NCBI RefSeq assembly: GCF_000425285.1
Contig: NZ_AUDD01000006.1
Span: 116,852-180,851, forward strand
DNA length: 64,000 nucleotides
Direction of reading: 5' to 3'
DNA from: Acidipropionibacterium jensenii DSM 20535
GTDB taxonomy: Bacteria > Actinomycetota > Actinomycetes > Propionibacteriales > Propionibacteriaceae
The stretch's first letter is position 1, and the number at the start of each line of letters is the position of its first letter. The notes beneath the pieces were generated by a model. The model was not told the DNA's origin and ran no database searches. It worked only from the letters and a program-made list of their open reading frames with translations. Positions 1-7,457 of the stretch are shown here, in pieces. The position numbers and the translations under genes are program-made.

Positions 1-467
1 GCCAGAAATCCTCCCTGAAGGACAAGAACGGCAACCTCCTGCCCCAGGGTGGTTGCTACGGTGAGGGTAACGCCGAGATCCAGGATCATGAGAAGGACTA
101 CTGGGCCGATCTCATCCATCTCTCGTCCGACGGTCTCGACAACGCTCTGGACCGGCTCGACAACGACTCCCGACTGCTCGACGCCGAGAAGAAGTGGGCG
201 GCGTGCATGAAGACCAAGGGATACACCTTCACCCACAAGGATGACGCCGTCCAGTCGGTGGCCGGGAAACCTCGCGCCCAGCAGGTCAAGGTGGCCGTCG
301 ACGACGCCACCTGCTCCCAGCAGATCAACTACTACGGCATCATGTACGCACTGGACACGGCCTACCAGAATCAGTACATCGTCGCGCACCAGGCGCAGTT
401 CACGTCGGCCCAGAACGGCGTGCGCAAGGCTCTGGTGACCGCGCGCGGCATCATCGCGAAGGGCTAG
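1..467 (+). CDS. Secreted/lipoprotein-like protein, 5' truncated, next to efflux operon
   Basis: Only the last ~154 codons are present; the frame is open from base 3 and stops with TAG at 465-467. The visible part is polar and has three spaced cysteines (GGCYGEGN, WAACMKTKGY, DATCSQQ), with a W-x-x-CM...GY pattern that I recall from secreted proteins encoded beside HlyD/MacA-type adaptors in other actinobacteria. Extracytoplasmic location is inferred from the cysteine content and context; the signal peptide would lie outside the window. It is 31 bp upstream of the adaptor gene on the same strand and is probably the first gene of that operon. No enzymatic motif is visible. Function unknown. 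Confidence 0.75.
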   Translation, partial: QKSSLKDKNGNLLPQGGCYGEGNAEIQDHEKDYWADLIHLSSDGLDNALDRLDNDSRLLDAEKKWAACMKTKGYTFTHKDDAVQSVAGKPRAQQVKVAVDDATCSQQINYYGIMYALDTAYQNQYIVAHQAQFTSAQNGVRKALVTARGIIAKG

Positions 468-498
468 GTACCAGCAGGTGGACGACGAGGGTGAGTTC

Positions 499-1968
499 AT
501 GGCGGCCGGTCCGCGCCGGCGGCGAAGCGCCAGGGCAATCGCCGTCATGACTGTGATCGCGGTGGCTTTCCTGGCGGTCGGGCTGATCGCCGGCCATTTC
601 CTCAAGTCGCCGGCCCAGCGCCAGGCCGACACCGCTCCACCTCCGGTCACGCCACTCACCGACACCGTCAAGAAGTCCGTCGTCACCCGGTCCGTGCCCT
701 TCGGGGCGAGCCTCCAGCGCGGCATCAGGACCGACGTCACGTTGGACTCCGCAACGGGTGAGGATGCCGAACGCGCCGTGGTGAGCAGCCTCCGGGTCAC
801 GGAGGGCCAGAGCGTCCAAGGCGGCAGCGTCCTGCTGGAGGTGAGCGGGCGGCCGGTGATCCTGCTGCCCGGAGCCATGCCCTCATACCGGACCATCAGT
901 CCCGGCGGCACCGGCCCCGACGTCGTCCAGCTGCAGAAGGCGCTCCGCTCGTTGCACTATCTCTCCGGCGAGGAGAGTGGCTTCGGCCCCGACACACAGG
1001 ACGCTCTGGTGAGCCTCTACGGCAAGCTCGGTTACAAGGTCGCCAGCACCGGCAATGAAGAGGTGAAGGAGGCTCGCTCGGCCGTCGCCTCGGCCAAGGA
1101 GGCCGTCCAGTCCCGTCAGGACGACGTGGACACTGCGAGGATCGCGCTCACGCGAGCCCGCAGGCCGGCGGCTCAGTCGGTCCCCGCAGCATCCTCGTCC
1201 GGCTCCGCCACCTCCCAGGAGTCCGGCACCGACACCTCCCAGCAGGACGGCATCGTCGATGCCAGGAGGGCGCTGCGCTCGGCCGAACGGCAACTGGGTG
1301 AGGCCCAGGACACCCTCGCCGACGCCTCGACGGCCCTGGAACGGGCGCAGGCCAAGGCTGGGCCGACGCTGCCCCGCTCCGAGGTGGTCTTCGTGCCCTC
1401 GGTGCCCGCGACCGTCGCCTCGCTGTCCACCGCGGTCGGCAAGGAGGCGAGCGGCACCGCGTTCACTCTCGTGAGTGGTGCCCTGGTGGCGAGTGTCACC
1501 GGTCTCGATGCGGCTAGCGCGACGGGAGTCAAGGCGCGCCAGAGCGCCGAGATCGTCACCGACGACGGAGCCCGTCACGCAGCGGTGGTGTCCGCCGTCC
1601 AGATCACGACGGCCTCCTCCGGTCAGGACGGGCAGGGCCAGCCCGCGCAGACAGTCGAGGAGCAGGTCGGCATCGTCATCGCTCCGAGCGATCCGATCAC
1701 TGCCGGGGAGGGTACCCAGGTGAGGGTCATCGTCAATACCGCGACCTCCCAGGCCCCGGTGCTCAACGTGCCCATCAGCGCTGTGGCGACCGGCGCCAGG
1801 GGAGATACCTCCGTCACCATCGTCGATAAGGGGACTCGACGCGTCGTGCCGGTGGTCACCGGCCTTCAGGGAGACGGACGTGTCCAGGTGAGCGGTCGCC
1901 TCTCCGAGGGAGACACCGTGCTTATCGGCGACTCCATCCAGCCCTCCTCCTCACCGAGCTCGAGATGA
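499..1968 (+). CDS. Efflux periplasmic adaptor-like protein with peptidoglycan-binding domain
   Basis: A 489-residue membrane-anchored adaptor for the ABC transporter encoded directly downstream. After a basic N-terminus (GPRRRRSAR) there is one hydrophobic segment (about residues 13-34), then a PG_binding_1-like repeat (about 135-180, with GPDVVQLQKALRSL and GFGPDTQDAL), a long Ala/Glu/Arg coiled coil (about 190-290) and a C-terminal beta-rich part with RVVPVVTGLQGDGRVQVSG, typical of HlyD/MacA adaptors. ATG at 499 was chosen because GACGAGGG lies 7 bases upstream; an in-frame GTG at 478 is the alternative. The stop overlaps the ATPase start (ATGA). The adaptor role is inferred from domain order and operon; the cargo is unknown. 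Confidence 0.85.
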   Translation: MAAGPRRRRSARAIAVMTVIAVAFLAVGLIAGHFLKSPAQRQADTAPPPVTPLTDTVKKSVVTRSVPFGASLQRGIRTDVTLDSATGEDAERAVVSSLRVTEGQSVQGGSVLLEVSGRPVILLPGAMPSYRTISPGGTGPDVVQLQKALRSLHYLSGEESGFGPDTQDALVSLYGKLGYKVASTGNEEVKEARSAVASAKEAVQSRQDDVDTARIALTRARRPAAQSVPAASSSGSATSQESGTDTSQQDGIVDARRALRSAERQLGEAQDTLADASTALERAQAKAGPTLPRSEVVFVPSVPATVASLSTAVGKEASGTAFTLVSGALVASVTGLDAASATGVKARQSAEIVTDDGARHAAVVSAVQITTASSGQDGQGQPAQTVEEQVGIVIAPSDPITAGEGTQVRVIVNTATSQAPVLNVPISAVATGARGDTSVTIVDKGTRRVVPVVTGLQGDGRVQVSGRLSEGDTVLIGDSIQPSSSPSSR

Positions 1969-2660
1969 TCGGTGCTCCTTCCGCCGTCGGTCCGGTGCTC
2001 GAGTTCGTGGCGGCGGGCCGCACCTACGCCGGCCCGCCGGAGGTCACGGCCCTGCATCCCTGCTCCCTGGTGATCGAACGCGGCGACCTGGTGACCGTGT
2101 GCGGGCCCAGTGGCTCCGGGAAGTCGACCTGGCTCAACCTGGCCGGGCTGCTAGACCGTCCCAGCACCGGCTCGGTCGTGGTCAATGCGGTGGACACCGG
2201 GCGGCTCAGTGCCGACCAGCGCACCGCGATCCGCGGCGGCTGGCTCGGTTTCGTGTTCCAGTCCTTCCATCTCATGGCGCACCGCAGCGTGCTGGAGAAC
2301 GTGTGCCTTTCGGGGCTGTACCGGTCGATGCCGCCGGCACGGCGATGGGAGCGGGCCAGTGAGGTGATCGAGAGCGTCGGGCTCGGCGCCCGCCTCAACG
2401 CGCCCGCCCGCAACCTGTCGGGAGGCGAGATGCAACGCACTGCCATCGCCCGCGCCATGATGAACAGTCCCCACCTCATGCTCTGCGATGAGCCCACCGG
2501 AAACTTGGACTCCCAGAACGGGGCCCAGGTGATCGATCTCCTTGACGAGCTCCACGACCAGGGGATGACCATCGTCATCATCACCCACGATCCGGTGATC
2601 GCTCGGCACGGGGACCGCCAGATCCAGATCAAGGATGGTCGGGTCCATGAGATGGCGTAG
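1965..2660 (+). CDS. ABC transporter ATP-binding protein, MacB/LolD type
   Basis: A 231-residue single ABC ATPase that would power the FtsX-type permease encoded next. Visible motifs: Walker A GPSGSGKST, Q-loop (FVFQSFHLM), signature LSGGE, Walker B with D-loop LMLCDEPTGNLDSQ, and H-loop IITHD. Size and the NLDS D-loop match the MacB/LolD/FtsE branch that works with mechanotransmission-type permeases rather than transport of small solutes through the permease. The start overlaps the adaptor stop by 4 bp and the end overlaps the permease start, so translation is probably coupled. Substrate cannot be told from sequence; antibiotic, peptide or lipoprotein handling are all seen in the family. Confidence 0.93.
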   Translation: MIGAPSAVGPVLEFVAAGRTYAGPPEVTALHPCSLVIERGDLVTVCGPSGSGKSTWLNLAGLLDRPSTGSVVVNAVDTGRLSADQRTAIRGGWLGFVFQSFHLMAHRSVLENVCLSGLYRSMPPARRWERASEVIESVGLGARLNAPARNLSGGEMQRTAIARAMMNSPHLMLCDEPTGNLDSQNGAQVIDLLDELHDQGMTIVIITHDPVIARHGDRQIQIKDGRVHEMA

Positions 2661-3915
2661 GAGTGGGGCCGGGGCCGCGGACGCCGGGCAGTCCCCTCAG
2701 CTGCCCCGCTCCACCATGAGGGCGGCCGACCTCTTCGCCGAGGCCCTCGCCGGCATCACTCAGCGGCCCGGACGCTCCGTCATGACGGCCCTGGGCACGG
2801 TGCTCGGGGTGGCCGTCCTGGTGTGCGTGCTCGGACTCACCAGCTCCGCCGCCGCCCAGATCGGCAGCAGATTCGACCCGCTCACCGCCAACGAGGTCTC
2901 GATCACCGACCCTGGGGACGGGGTGACCGTCGCCTCTTACACCTTTCGGCCCGACGCCGAGCAGCGCGTGAAATCCATCAACGGGGTGGAGGAGGCAGGC
3001 ATCGGCTGGAGCCTTCACGACGTGAAGGGACAGGTCTCGCTCCTCCCGCCGCCCGGCACCACCGATCCGGACACGAAGTTGGCCTACATGGCCGCGTCCC
3101 CCGGTCTGCTCGCCGAGGCCGGTGCGACACTGTCCTCTGGGGCTTTGTACAACGACTGGCACGAGCGCACCGCCCAGCCGGTGGTCGTGCTGGGCCCCGG
3201 GGCTGCCCGACAGCTGTCCATCACGCGGGCCGCCGTCGGACAGACCATCTGGATGGACGGTCATCGCTTCTTCCTGATGGGCATCCTGTCGAACACCCAG
3301 CGGCACGCGGAACTGCTCAATGCCGTCATCATCCCCAGTACGACCGCTCGTGCCCTGTTCGGAACGCCGACGGGGGCCGGCGCCTTCACCCTGTGGGCGC
3401 AGGTGCGCCCCGGGGCGGCGGCCGTGGTCGCGTCGCAACTCGCCGACGCGGTGAACCCCGATCTGGCCGGCACATACAAGGTGACGAAGCCCCCGGACAT
3501 CTCCTCCCTGAAGGATCAGGTGAACACCGACATGGAGGGGCTGTTCCTGCTGCTGGCCGCGGTGAGCCTGGTGATCGGGATGGTGGGGATCGCCAACACC
3601 ACCTTCGTGTCGGTCATCGAGCGCACCCCCGAGATCGGTCTGCGGCGGGCGCTGGGAGCACGGTCGCGACACATCCTCTCCCAGTTCCTCGTCGAGGCTG
3701 TGACGCTGGGCACCCTGGGCGGGCTGATCGGTGCGAGCCTGGGCACCGTCATCGTCGTGGCGACCTGCTGGGCGAAGCAGTGGACGGCCGTTCTGGACTG
3801 GCGCCTCGCGGTTCTCGGACCCGTCGCCGGCCTGCTGGTCGGCGGCCTCGCCGGCCTCTACCCGGCCAGCAGGGCATCCCGGATCGAGCCGGTCGACGCC
3901 CTGCGGCAGAGCTGA
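2647..3915 (+). CDS. ABC transporter permease, MacB/FtsX family
   Basis: About 422 residues with FtsX-family topology: one N-terminal membrane segment (SVMTALGTVLGVAVLVCVLGL), a large extracytoplasmic MacB-PCD-like domain (about residues 60-290), then three C-terminal membrane segments. The ERTPEIGLRRALGA coupling helix after the second segment and the ending LYPASRASRIEPVDALR are diagnostic of the family. Starts at 2635, 2647 and 2716 are all in frame; 2647 follows an AAGGA at 2631, while 2716 begins right at the conserved part (MRAADLFAEAL). The stop abuts a decayed transposase fragment on the other strand. It forms the membrane part of the tripartite exporter with the two upstream genes. 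Confidence 0.92.
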   Translation: MRWRRSGAGAADAGQSPQLPRSTMRAADLFAEALAGITQRPGRSVMTALGTVLGVAVLVCVLGLTSSAAAQIGSRFDPLTANEVSITDPGDGVTVASYTFRPDAEQRVKSINGVEEAGIGWSLHDVKGQVSLLPPPGTTDPDTKLAYMAASPGLLAEAGATLSSGALYNDWHERTAQPVVVLGPGAARQLSITRAAVGQTIWMDGHRFFLMGILSNTQRHAELLNAVIIPSTTARALFGTPTGAGAFTLWAQVRPGAAAVVASQLADAVNPDLAGTYKVTKPPDISSLKDQVNTDMEGLFLLLAAVSLVIGMVGIANTTFVSVIERTPEIGLRRALGARSRHILSQFLVEAVTLGTLGGLIGASLGTVIVVATCWAKQWTAVLDWRLAVLGPVAGLLVGGLAGLYPASRASRIEPVDALRQS

Positions 3916-4220
3916 CCGGTAGCAGGCGCCGTGGTCGGTCATCACCGCGGTGACCGTGTCGCCGATGCCGGCGAGGAACGCGTTCGCCCGGCCTGGGGCG
4001 GGAAGCCCTTCTGGCTGACCATGCTGCGACACCCGACCGCCGTCGGCAGGTCTCGGGTCTTGCCGCTGTCGTGGCCGGCGGCAAGCGGACGTGATCCGCT
4101 CGGGGAGTGCGAGGCCTTCGTCGAAGCGGCTCAGCCGCTCCGGCGTGGTCCTGCGGCGGTAGGCCCCTGCGCCGTGCATGCTCATCGTCAGTCGATGGAC
4201 GCGGGCCGAGTCCGTCGGCC
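3910..4220 (-). pseudogene. Degraded transposase remnant, possibly IS481 family
   Basis: This is the only stretch over 300 bases without an intact gene. Read on the minus strand, bases ~3990 to 3905 encode NAFLAGIG followed by VMTDHGACYRS, which resembles the catalytic-core segment of IS481/IS3-type transposases (typically R-V-L-T-D-N-G-S-C-Y-R-S, where the Asp is a DDE residue). Farther upstream the frame continues with no family match I recognise. There is no start, no C-terminal Glu region and no terminal inverted repeats, so it is a fragment. Its truncated end coincides with the permease stop codon. Family assignment rests on one short motif and is tentative. Confidence 0.45.
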
Positions 4221-4235
4221 AGGGGGGCCACGCGC

Positions 4236-5120
4236 TCAGCTGACCTGGATCGACTCTCTGGCGGCGTCCACCAGTTTCTGGCGGGCGGAGTCCCCGATGG
4301 TCGCGGAGTTGAAGTAGACCCCCATGAAGTCGCTCTGGCCGGTGTCCATCACCACGACGTCGACGACGTCTCCGCGGACCTGGGGGAGGTTCGGGATGGA
4401 CACGTCGATCTCGGTGCGTACCCACCAGCCGGTGTGGCCGTTGCGGTCGAACTCCTGCTGGGAGACCACCTTGGAGCCGGTGTACCCGGAGTAGTACTGC
4501 GAACTGGCGAAGCACTCGGTCATCATCCGGGCCGCGGTCCTCGGGTCGGAGAATCCGTCGGCGGCGGCCAACTGCCCGACCCCCGAGACGCTCATCCAGC
4601 TCGTGGGACTGGAGACGTAGACGGTCTCGGTCTGCGAGGAGATGTTGCGCACCCACGGCATCGACATCGTCTGGTCCGCCCAGTCGGAGATCCTCGCCGC
4701 CGAGATCCTGCCGGACCGCAGTCGGCCGTCGTTGGTCGTCGACCCCGGCGAGGATCCGCCGGCGGGGCACTTCACGACGCTCGACCCGGCGCTGGGGGTC
4801 GAGGACTTCTCATTCCATGAGGAGACGGTCGGGGTCGAGGAGTTCTGGTCGGGCTGGGCCATCTGCGAGTTCCCGCTGTCGGGACGCAGGATCAGCCACC
4901 CCACCAGAACCAGGATCAGAATGACGACGAGAGCACCCAGCACGGCGCGCACCGGCCCGCCCCCGGGGCGAGAAGGACCGTCGCCGGTCTGGCGCAGAGG
5001 GTTGTCGGGGGCCTGGCCCGGGGATCCATCGGCGGTCTGGTCCGTCCAGTCGGTTCCGTCGAACCATCGGAACCGTCCCGGTGTGCCATCGGGATCGGGG
5101 TACCAACCTGGTGGGGCCAT
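4236..5120 (-). CDS. DUF2510 domain single-pass membrane protein
   Basis: A 294-residue protein starting MAPPGWYPDPDG, the hallmark of the DUF2510 module (about residues 1-30, ending RWFDGTDWTDQT). A Pro/Gly/Arg-rich stretch follows, then one membrane helix near residues 62-82 (AVLGALVVILILVLVGWLIL), a Ser/Thr-rich linker and an extracytoplasmic C-terminal domain of about 150 residues. The ATG at 5120 was chosen because DUF2510 usually begins at the extreme N-terminus; the frame stays open to 5171. Related actinobacterial proteins carry the module on the cytoplasmic side. Function is unknown; the secreted half resembles general stress or sensor-like domains only in overall layout. Confidence 0.85.
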   Translation of the reverse strand: MAPPGWYPDPDGTPGRFRWFDGTDWTDQTADGSPGQAPDNPLRQTGDGPSRPGGGPVRAVLGALVVILILVLVGWLILRPDSGNSQMAQPDQNSSTPTVSSWNEKSSTPSAGSSVVKCPAGGSSPGSTTNDGRLRSGRISAARISDWADQTMSMPWVRNISSQTETVYVSSPTSWMSVSGVGQLAAADGFSDPRTAARMMTECFASSQYYSGYTGSKVVSQQEFDRNGHTGWWVRTEIDVSIPNLPQVRGDVVDVVVMDTGQSDFMGVYFNSATIGDSARQKLVDAARESIQVS

Positions 5121-5213
5121 GTGGGCGAGTGTATGTGTCCTCGTCGTCGCCGACCCGGGGGTTGTGGGCATGTACGTTATGGGATTGCAACGAAGAGGCG
5201 GCAGACTGGCCCC

Positions 5214-6548
5214 ATGAGCAGGCAGACCGAGTTTGTCCTGCGTTCCATGGAGGAGCGCAATATCCGTTTCGTGCGACTGTGGTTCGCCGATGTCCTGGGT
5301 TCGTTGAAGTCGGTGGCGATTCCTCCCACCGAGGTCGAGGGCGCCTTAGCCGAGGGGGTCGGCTTCGACGGTTCGGCCGTCGAGGGCTACACCCGTCTCT
5401 CCGAATCCGACATGGTCGCCCACCCCGACCCGGCGACCTTCCAGATGCTGCCCTGGCGGCAGGGCACCGGCACCGCCCGGATGTTCTGCGACACCACGAA
5501 CCCCGACGGGACGCCGAGCTACGTCGACCCGCGGTACGTCCTCAAGCGCACCATGGACAAGGTCTCCGAGAAGGGGTTCACGTGCTACTGCCACCCCGAG
5601 ATCGAGTTCTACCTGTTCACCGAGGCCCACAAGCCCGGCACCCGGCCGGTGCCGCTGGATGACGGCGGGTACTTCGACCACACCACCCTGGGGGCCGGCA
5701 CCGACTTCCGCCGCGACTCCATCACGATGCTCGAGCAGATGGGCATCTCGGTCGAGTTCTCCCACCACGAGGCGGGCCCCGGCCAGCACGAGATCGACCT
5801 GCGCTACGCCGATGCGCTGACGATGGCCGACAACATCATGACCTTCCGGGTGGTGATCCGCGAGGTCGCCGCGCTGCGCGGGATCAGTGCCAGCTTCATG
5901 CCCAAGCCCTTCACCGACCACCCCGGTTCAGGCATGCACACCCACGTCTCCCTGTTCGAGGGGGACAACAACGCCTTCTTCGACGCCGCCGACGAGACCC
6001 GGCTGTCGACGATCGGCAAGCACTTCGTGGCCGGTCTGCTCCATCACGCCCCCGAGTACACCGCGGTGACCAACCAGTGGGTGAACTCCTACCGGCGTCT
6101 CAACGGCGGCGGCGAGGCGCCGAGCTACATCTGCTGGGGACGCAACAACCGGTCGGCCCTGGTCCGGGTTCCCCTCTACAAGCCCAACAAGTCCGCCTCG
6201 GCCCGGGTCGAGCTGCGATCCATCGACTCGGCGACCAACCCCTACCTCGCCTACGCGATGATCCTGGCCGCCGGCATGTCCGGTATCGAGCACGAGATGG
6301 AGCTGCCCGAGGAGGCCTCCAACGACGTCTGGAAGCTCAGCAACCGGGAGCGGGTGGCGATGGGGATCCGTCCTCTGCCGACCAGCCTCGACGAGGCCAT
6401 CCGCTGCATGGAGGACTCCGAACTGGTCGCCGACACCCTCGGCGAGCACGTCTACGACTACTTCCTGCGCAACAAGAAGGCCGAGTACGACGAGTACCGC
6501 AACCAGGTGACGCAGTTCGAGCTGGACCGCTTCCTGCCGAGTCTGTGA
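5214..6548 (+). CDS. glnA2: Type I glutamine synthetase GlnA2
   Basis: A 444-residue glutamine synthetase (glutamate + NH3 + ATP to glutamine), cytoplasmic dodecamer by family. The N-terminus matches actinobacterial GlnA2 rather than GlnA1 (SRQTEFVLRSMEERNIRFVRLWFADVLG). Active-site blocks visible: EGVGFDGSAVEGY, PEIEFYLF, HHEAGPGQHEIDL, FMPKPFTDHPGSGMHTH, and NRSALVRVP. The position that carries the adenylylated Tyr in GlnA1 is Trp373 here (NDVWKLSNRER), so it should escape GlnE control. ATG at 5214 was chosen from family length; a TACGTT -10-like hexamer lies at 5173-5178. In other actinobacteria glnA2 neighbours glnE, as here. The paralogue glnA1 is at 12671-14092. Confidence 0.95.
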   Translation: MSRQTEFVLRSMEERNIRFVRLWFADVLGSLKSVAIPPTEVEGALAEGVGFDGSAVEGYTRLSESDMVAHPDPATFQMLPWRQGTGTARMFCDTTNPDGTPSYVDPRYVLKRTMDKVSEKGFTCYCHPEIEFYLFTEAHKPGTRPVPLDDGGYFDHTTLGAGTDFRRDSITMLEQMGISVEFSHHEAGPGQHEIDLRYADALTMADNIMTFRVVIREVAALRGISASFMPKPFTDHPGSGMHTHVSLFEGDNNAFFDAADETRLSTIGKHFVAGLLHHAPEYTAVTNQWVNSYRRLNGGGEAPSYICWGRNNRSALVRVPLYKPNKSASARVELRSIDSATNPYLAYAMILAAGMSGIEHEMELPEEASNDVWKLSNRERVAMGIRPLPTSLDEAIRCMEDSELVADTLGEHVYDYFLRNKKAEYDEYRNQVTQFELDRFLPSL

Positions 6549-6592
6549 CCCGTCTGCCGAGACAGCCCGCCGAGCCAGTCAGGAGGGCTGCC

Positions 6593-6617
6593 CCGGCGGG
6601 GTCGGCCGGCCCGCCGG
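6593..6617. terminator. Bidirectional hairpin between convergent genes
   Basis: Perfect 8-bp GC stem (CCGGCGGG/CCCGCCGG) with a 9-base loop, filling the space between the glnA2 stop and the stop of the minus-strand gene ending at 6618. There is no T-tract on either side. Confidence 0.5.
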
Positions 6618-7376
6618 TCAGCCCAGGTCGATGACCGGCAGCATCCGGGCCATCGCGTCGACGTGGGAGCCGGAGGCCTGAATCAGGCCCGCCTCGCGCA
6701 CCTGCTGCCAGGTCGCCAGTCCGGTCGCCAACCGCACGAAGGTCGCCGGATCGGTCTCGGCAACATTGGGCGGGGTCCCGCGGTGGTGGGACGGGCCCTG
6801 TCCGAAGGCCTCCAGCTGGACGGCGGTGGCCGGCGGCACCCGCATCTCGATGGTCCGGCCGCCGAATCTGTCCCCGAGGACACCGGCCAGTCCGCGGGAG
6901 GCGGCGATGAGGCTGGTCCGGGGCATCTGGATCCCGGCCCCCAGACCGATCGCACAGATCTCGATGGCGGCCGCCTCGAGCAGGGTCGAGGTGTCGACCG
7001 GCCCGGCGAGAGCCTGCACCTGGTCGGGCACCGGGGCGTCGAGGATCTGTGCCAGTCGCTGGTGCACCACCGCCAGCTGCGGGCCGAGGTCCCGGTCACC
7101 GGCTCCGGCGAACGCCCGGTCGGCGATCGCGGAGAGCTCGGCGCGACCGGCTTCCCCGGCGTCCATCAACTGCGTCAGACTCAGCGTCCCGGCCTGCTCC
7201 GAGCCGGACCGCCCCGAGTCGTCGAAGGACTGCACCACATCGGTCAGCACCACCAGCAGCCGCGCGCCGGCCGGCCGGTCCGGATCGGCCCCCGCCACGG
7301 CGGCCGAGGCCTGCAGACAGGCCTGTGCGGTGCGCCTCACCTTGCGATCGATGCGTGTTCTGGGTTCGAGGGGCAT
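6618..7376 (-). CDS. Sterol-carrier-family-like conserved protein
   Basis: About 252 residues, soluble. The C-terminal third contains VPPATAVQLEAFGQGPSHHR followed by GTPPNVAETDPATFVRLATG, a block I recall from actinobacterial proteins annotated as sterol carrier family (SCP2-like). The N-terminal part (KVRRTAQACLQASAAVAGADP) lacks the complete MDMPI-type helix pattern of longer relatives. No catalytic residues can be named. The ATG at 7376 precedes the conserved start; the frame is open further upstream without conserved sequence. It is convergent with glnA2 and divergent from glnE, a neighbourhood conserved in related genomes. Function unknown. Confidence 0.75.
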   Translation of the reverse strand: MPLEPRTRIDRKVRRTAQACLQASAAVAGADPDRPAGARLLVVLTDVVQSFDDSGRSGSEQAGTLSLTQLMDAGEAGRAELSAIADRAFAGAGDRDLGPQLAVVHQRLAQILDAPVPDQVQALAGPVDTSTLLEAAAIEICAIGLGAGIQMPRTSLIAASRGLAGVLGDRFGGRTIEMRVPPATAVQLEAFGQGPSHHRGTPPNVAETDPATFVRLATGLATWQQVREAGLIQASGSHVDAMARMLPVIDLG

Positions 7377-7457
7377 GACGGTGACGCTAGTCTCGGGTTC
7401 TGACAGTTCGCCAGCTCGACGATGAGCCGACGGACCGGCGAGACTCGAGGAGGCCCG

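Noticed and set aside
2629..4770. Minus-strand 713-codon frame across the permease, remnant and DUF2510 gene
   Set aside because: Only the short transposase-like stretch is meaningful; the remainder is a shadow of real genes in other frames.
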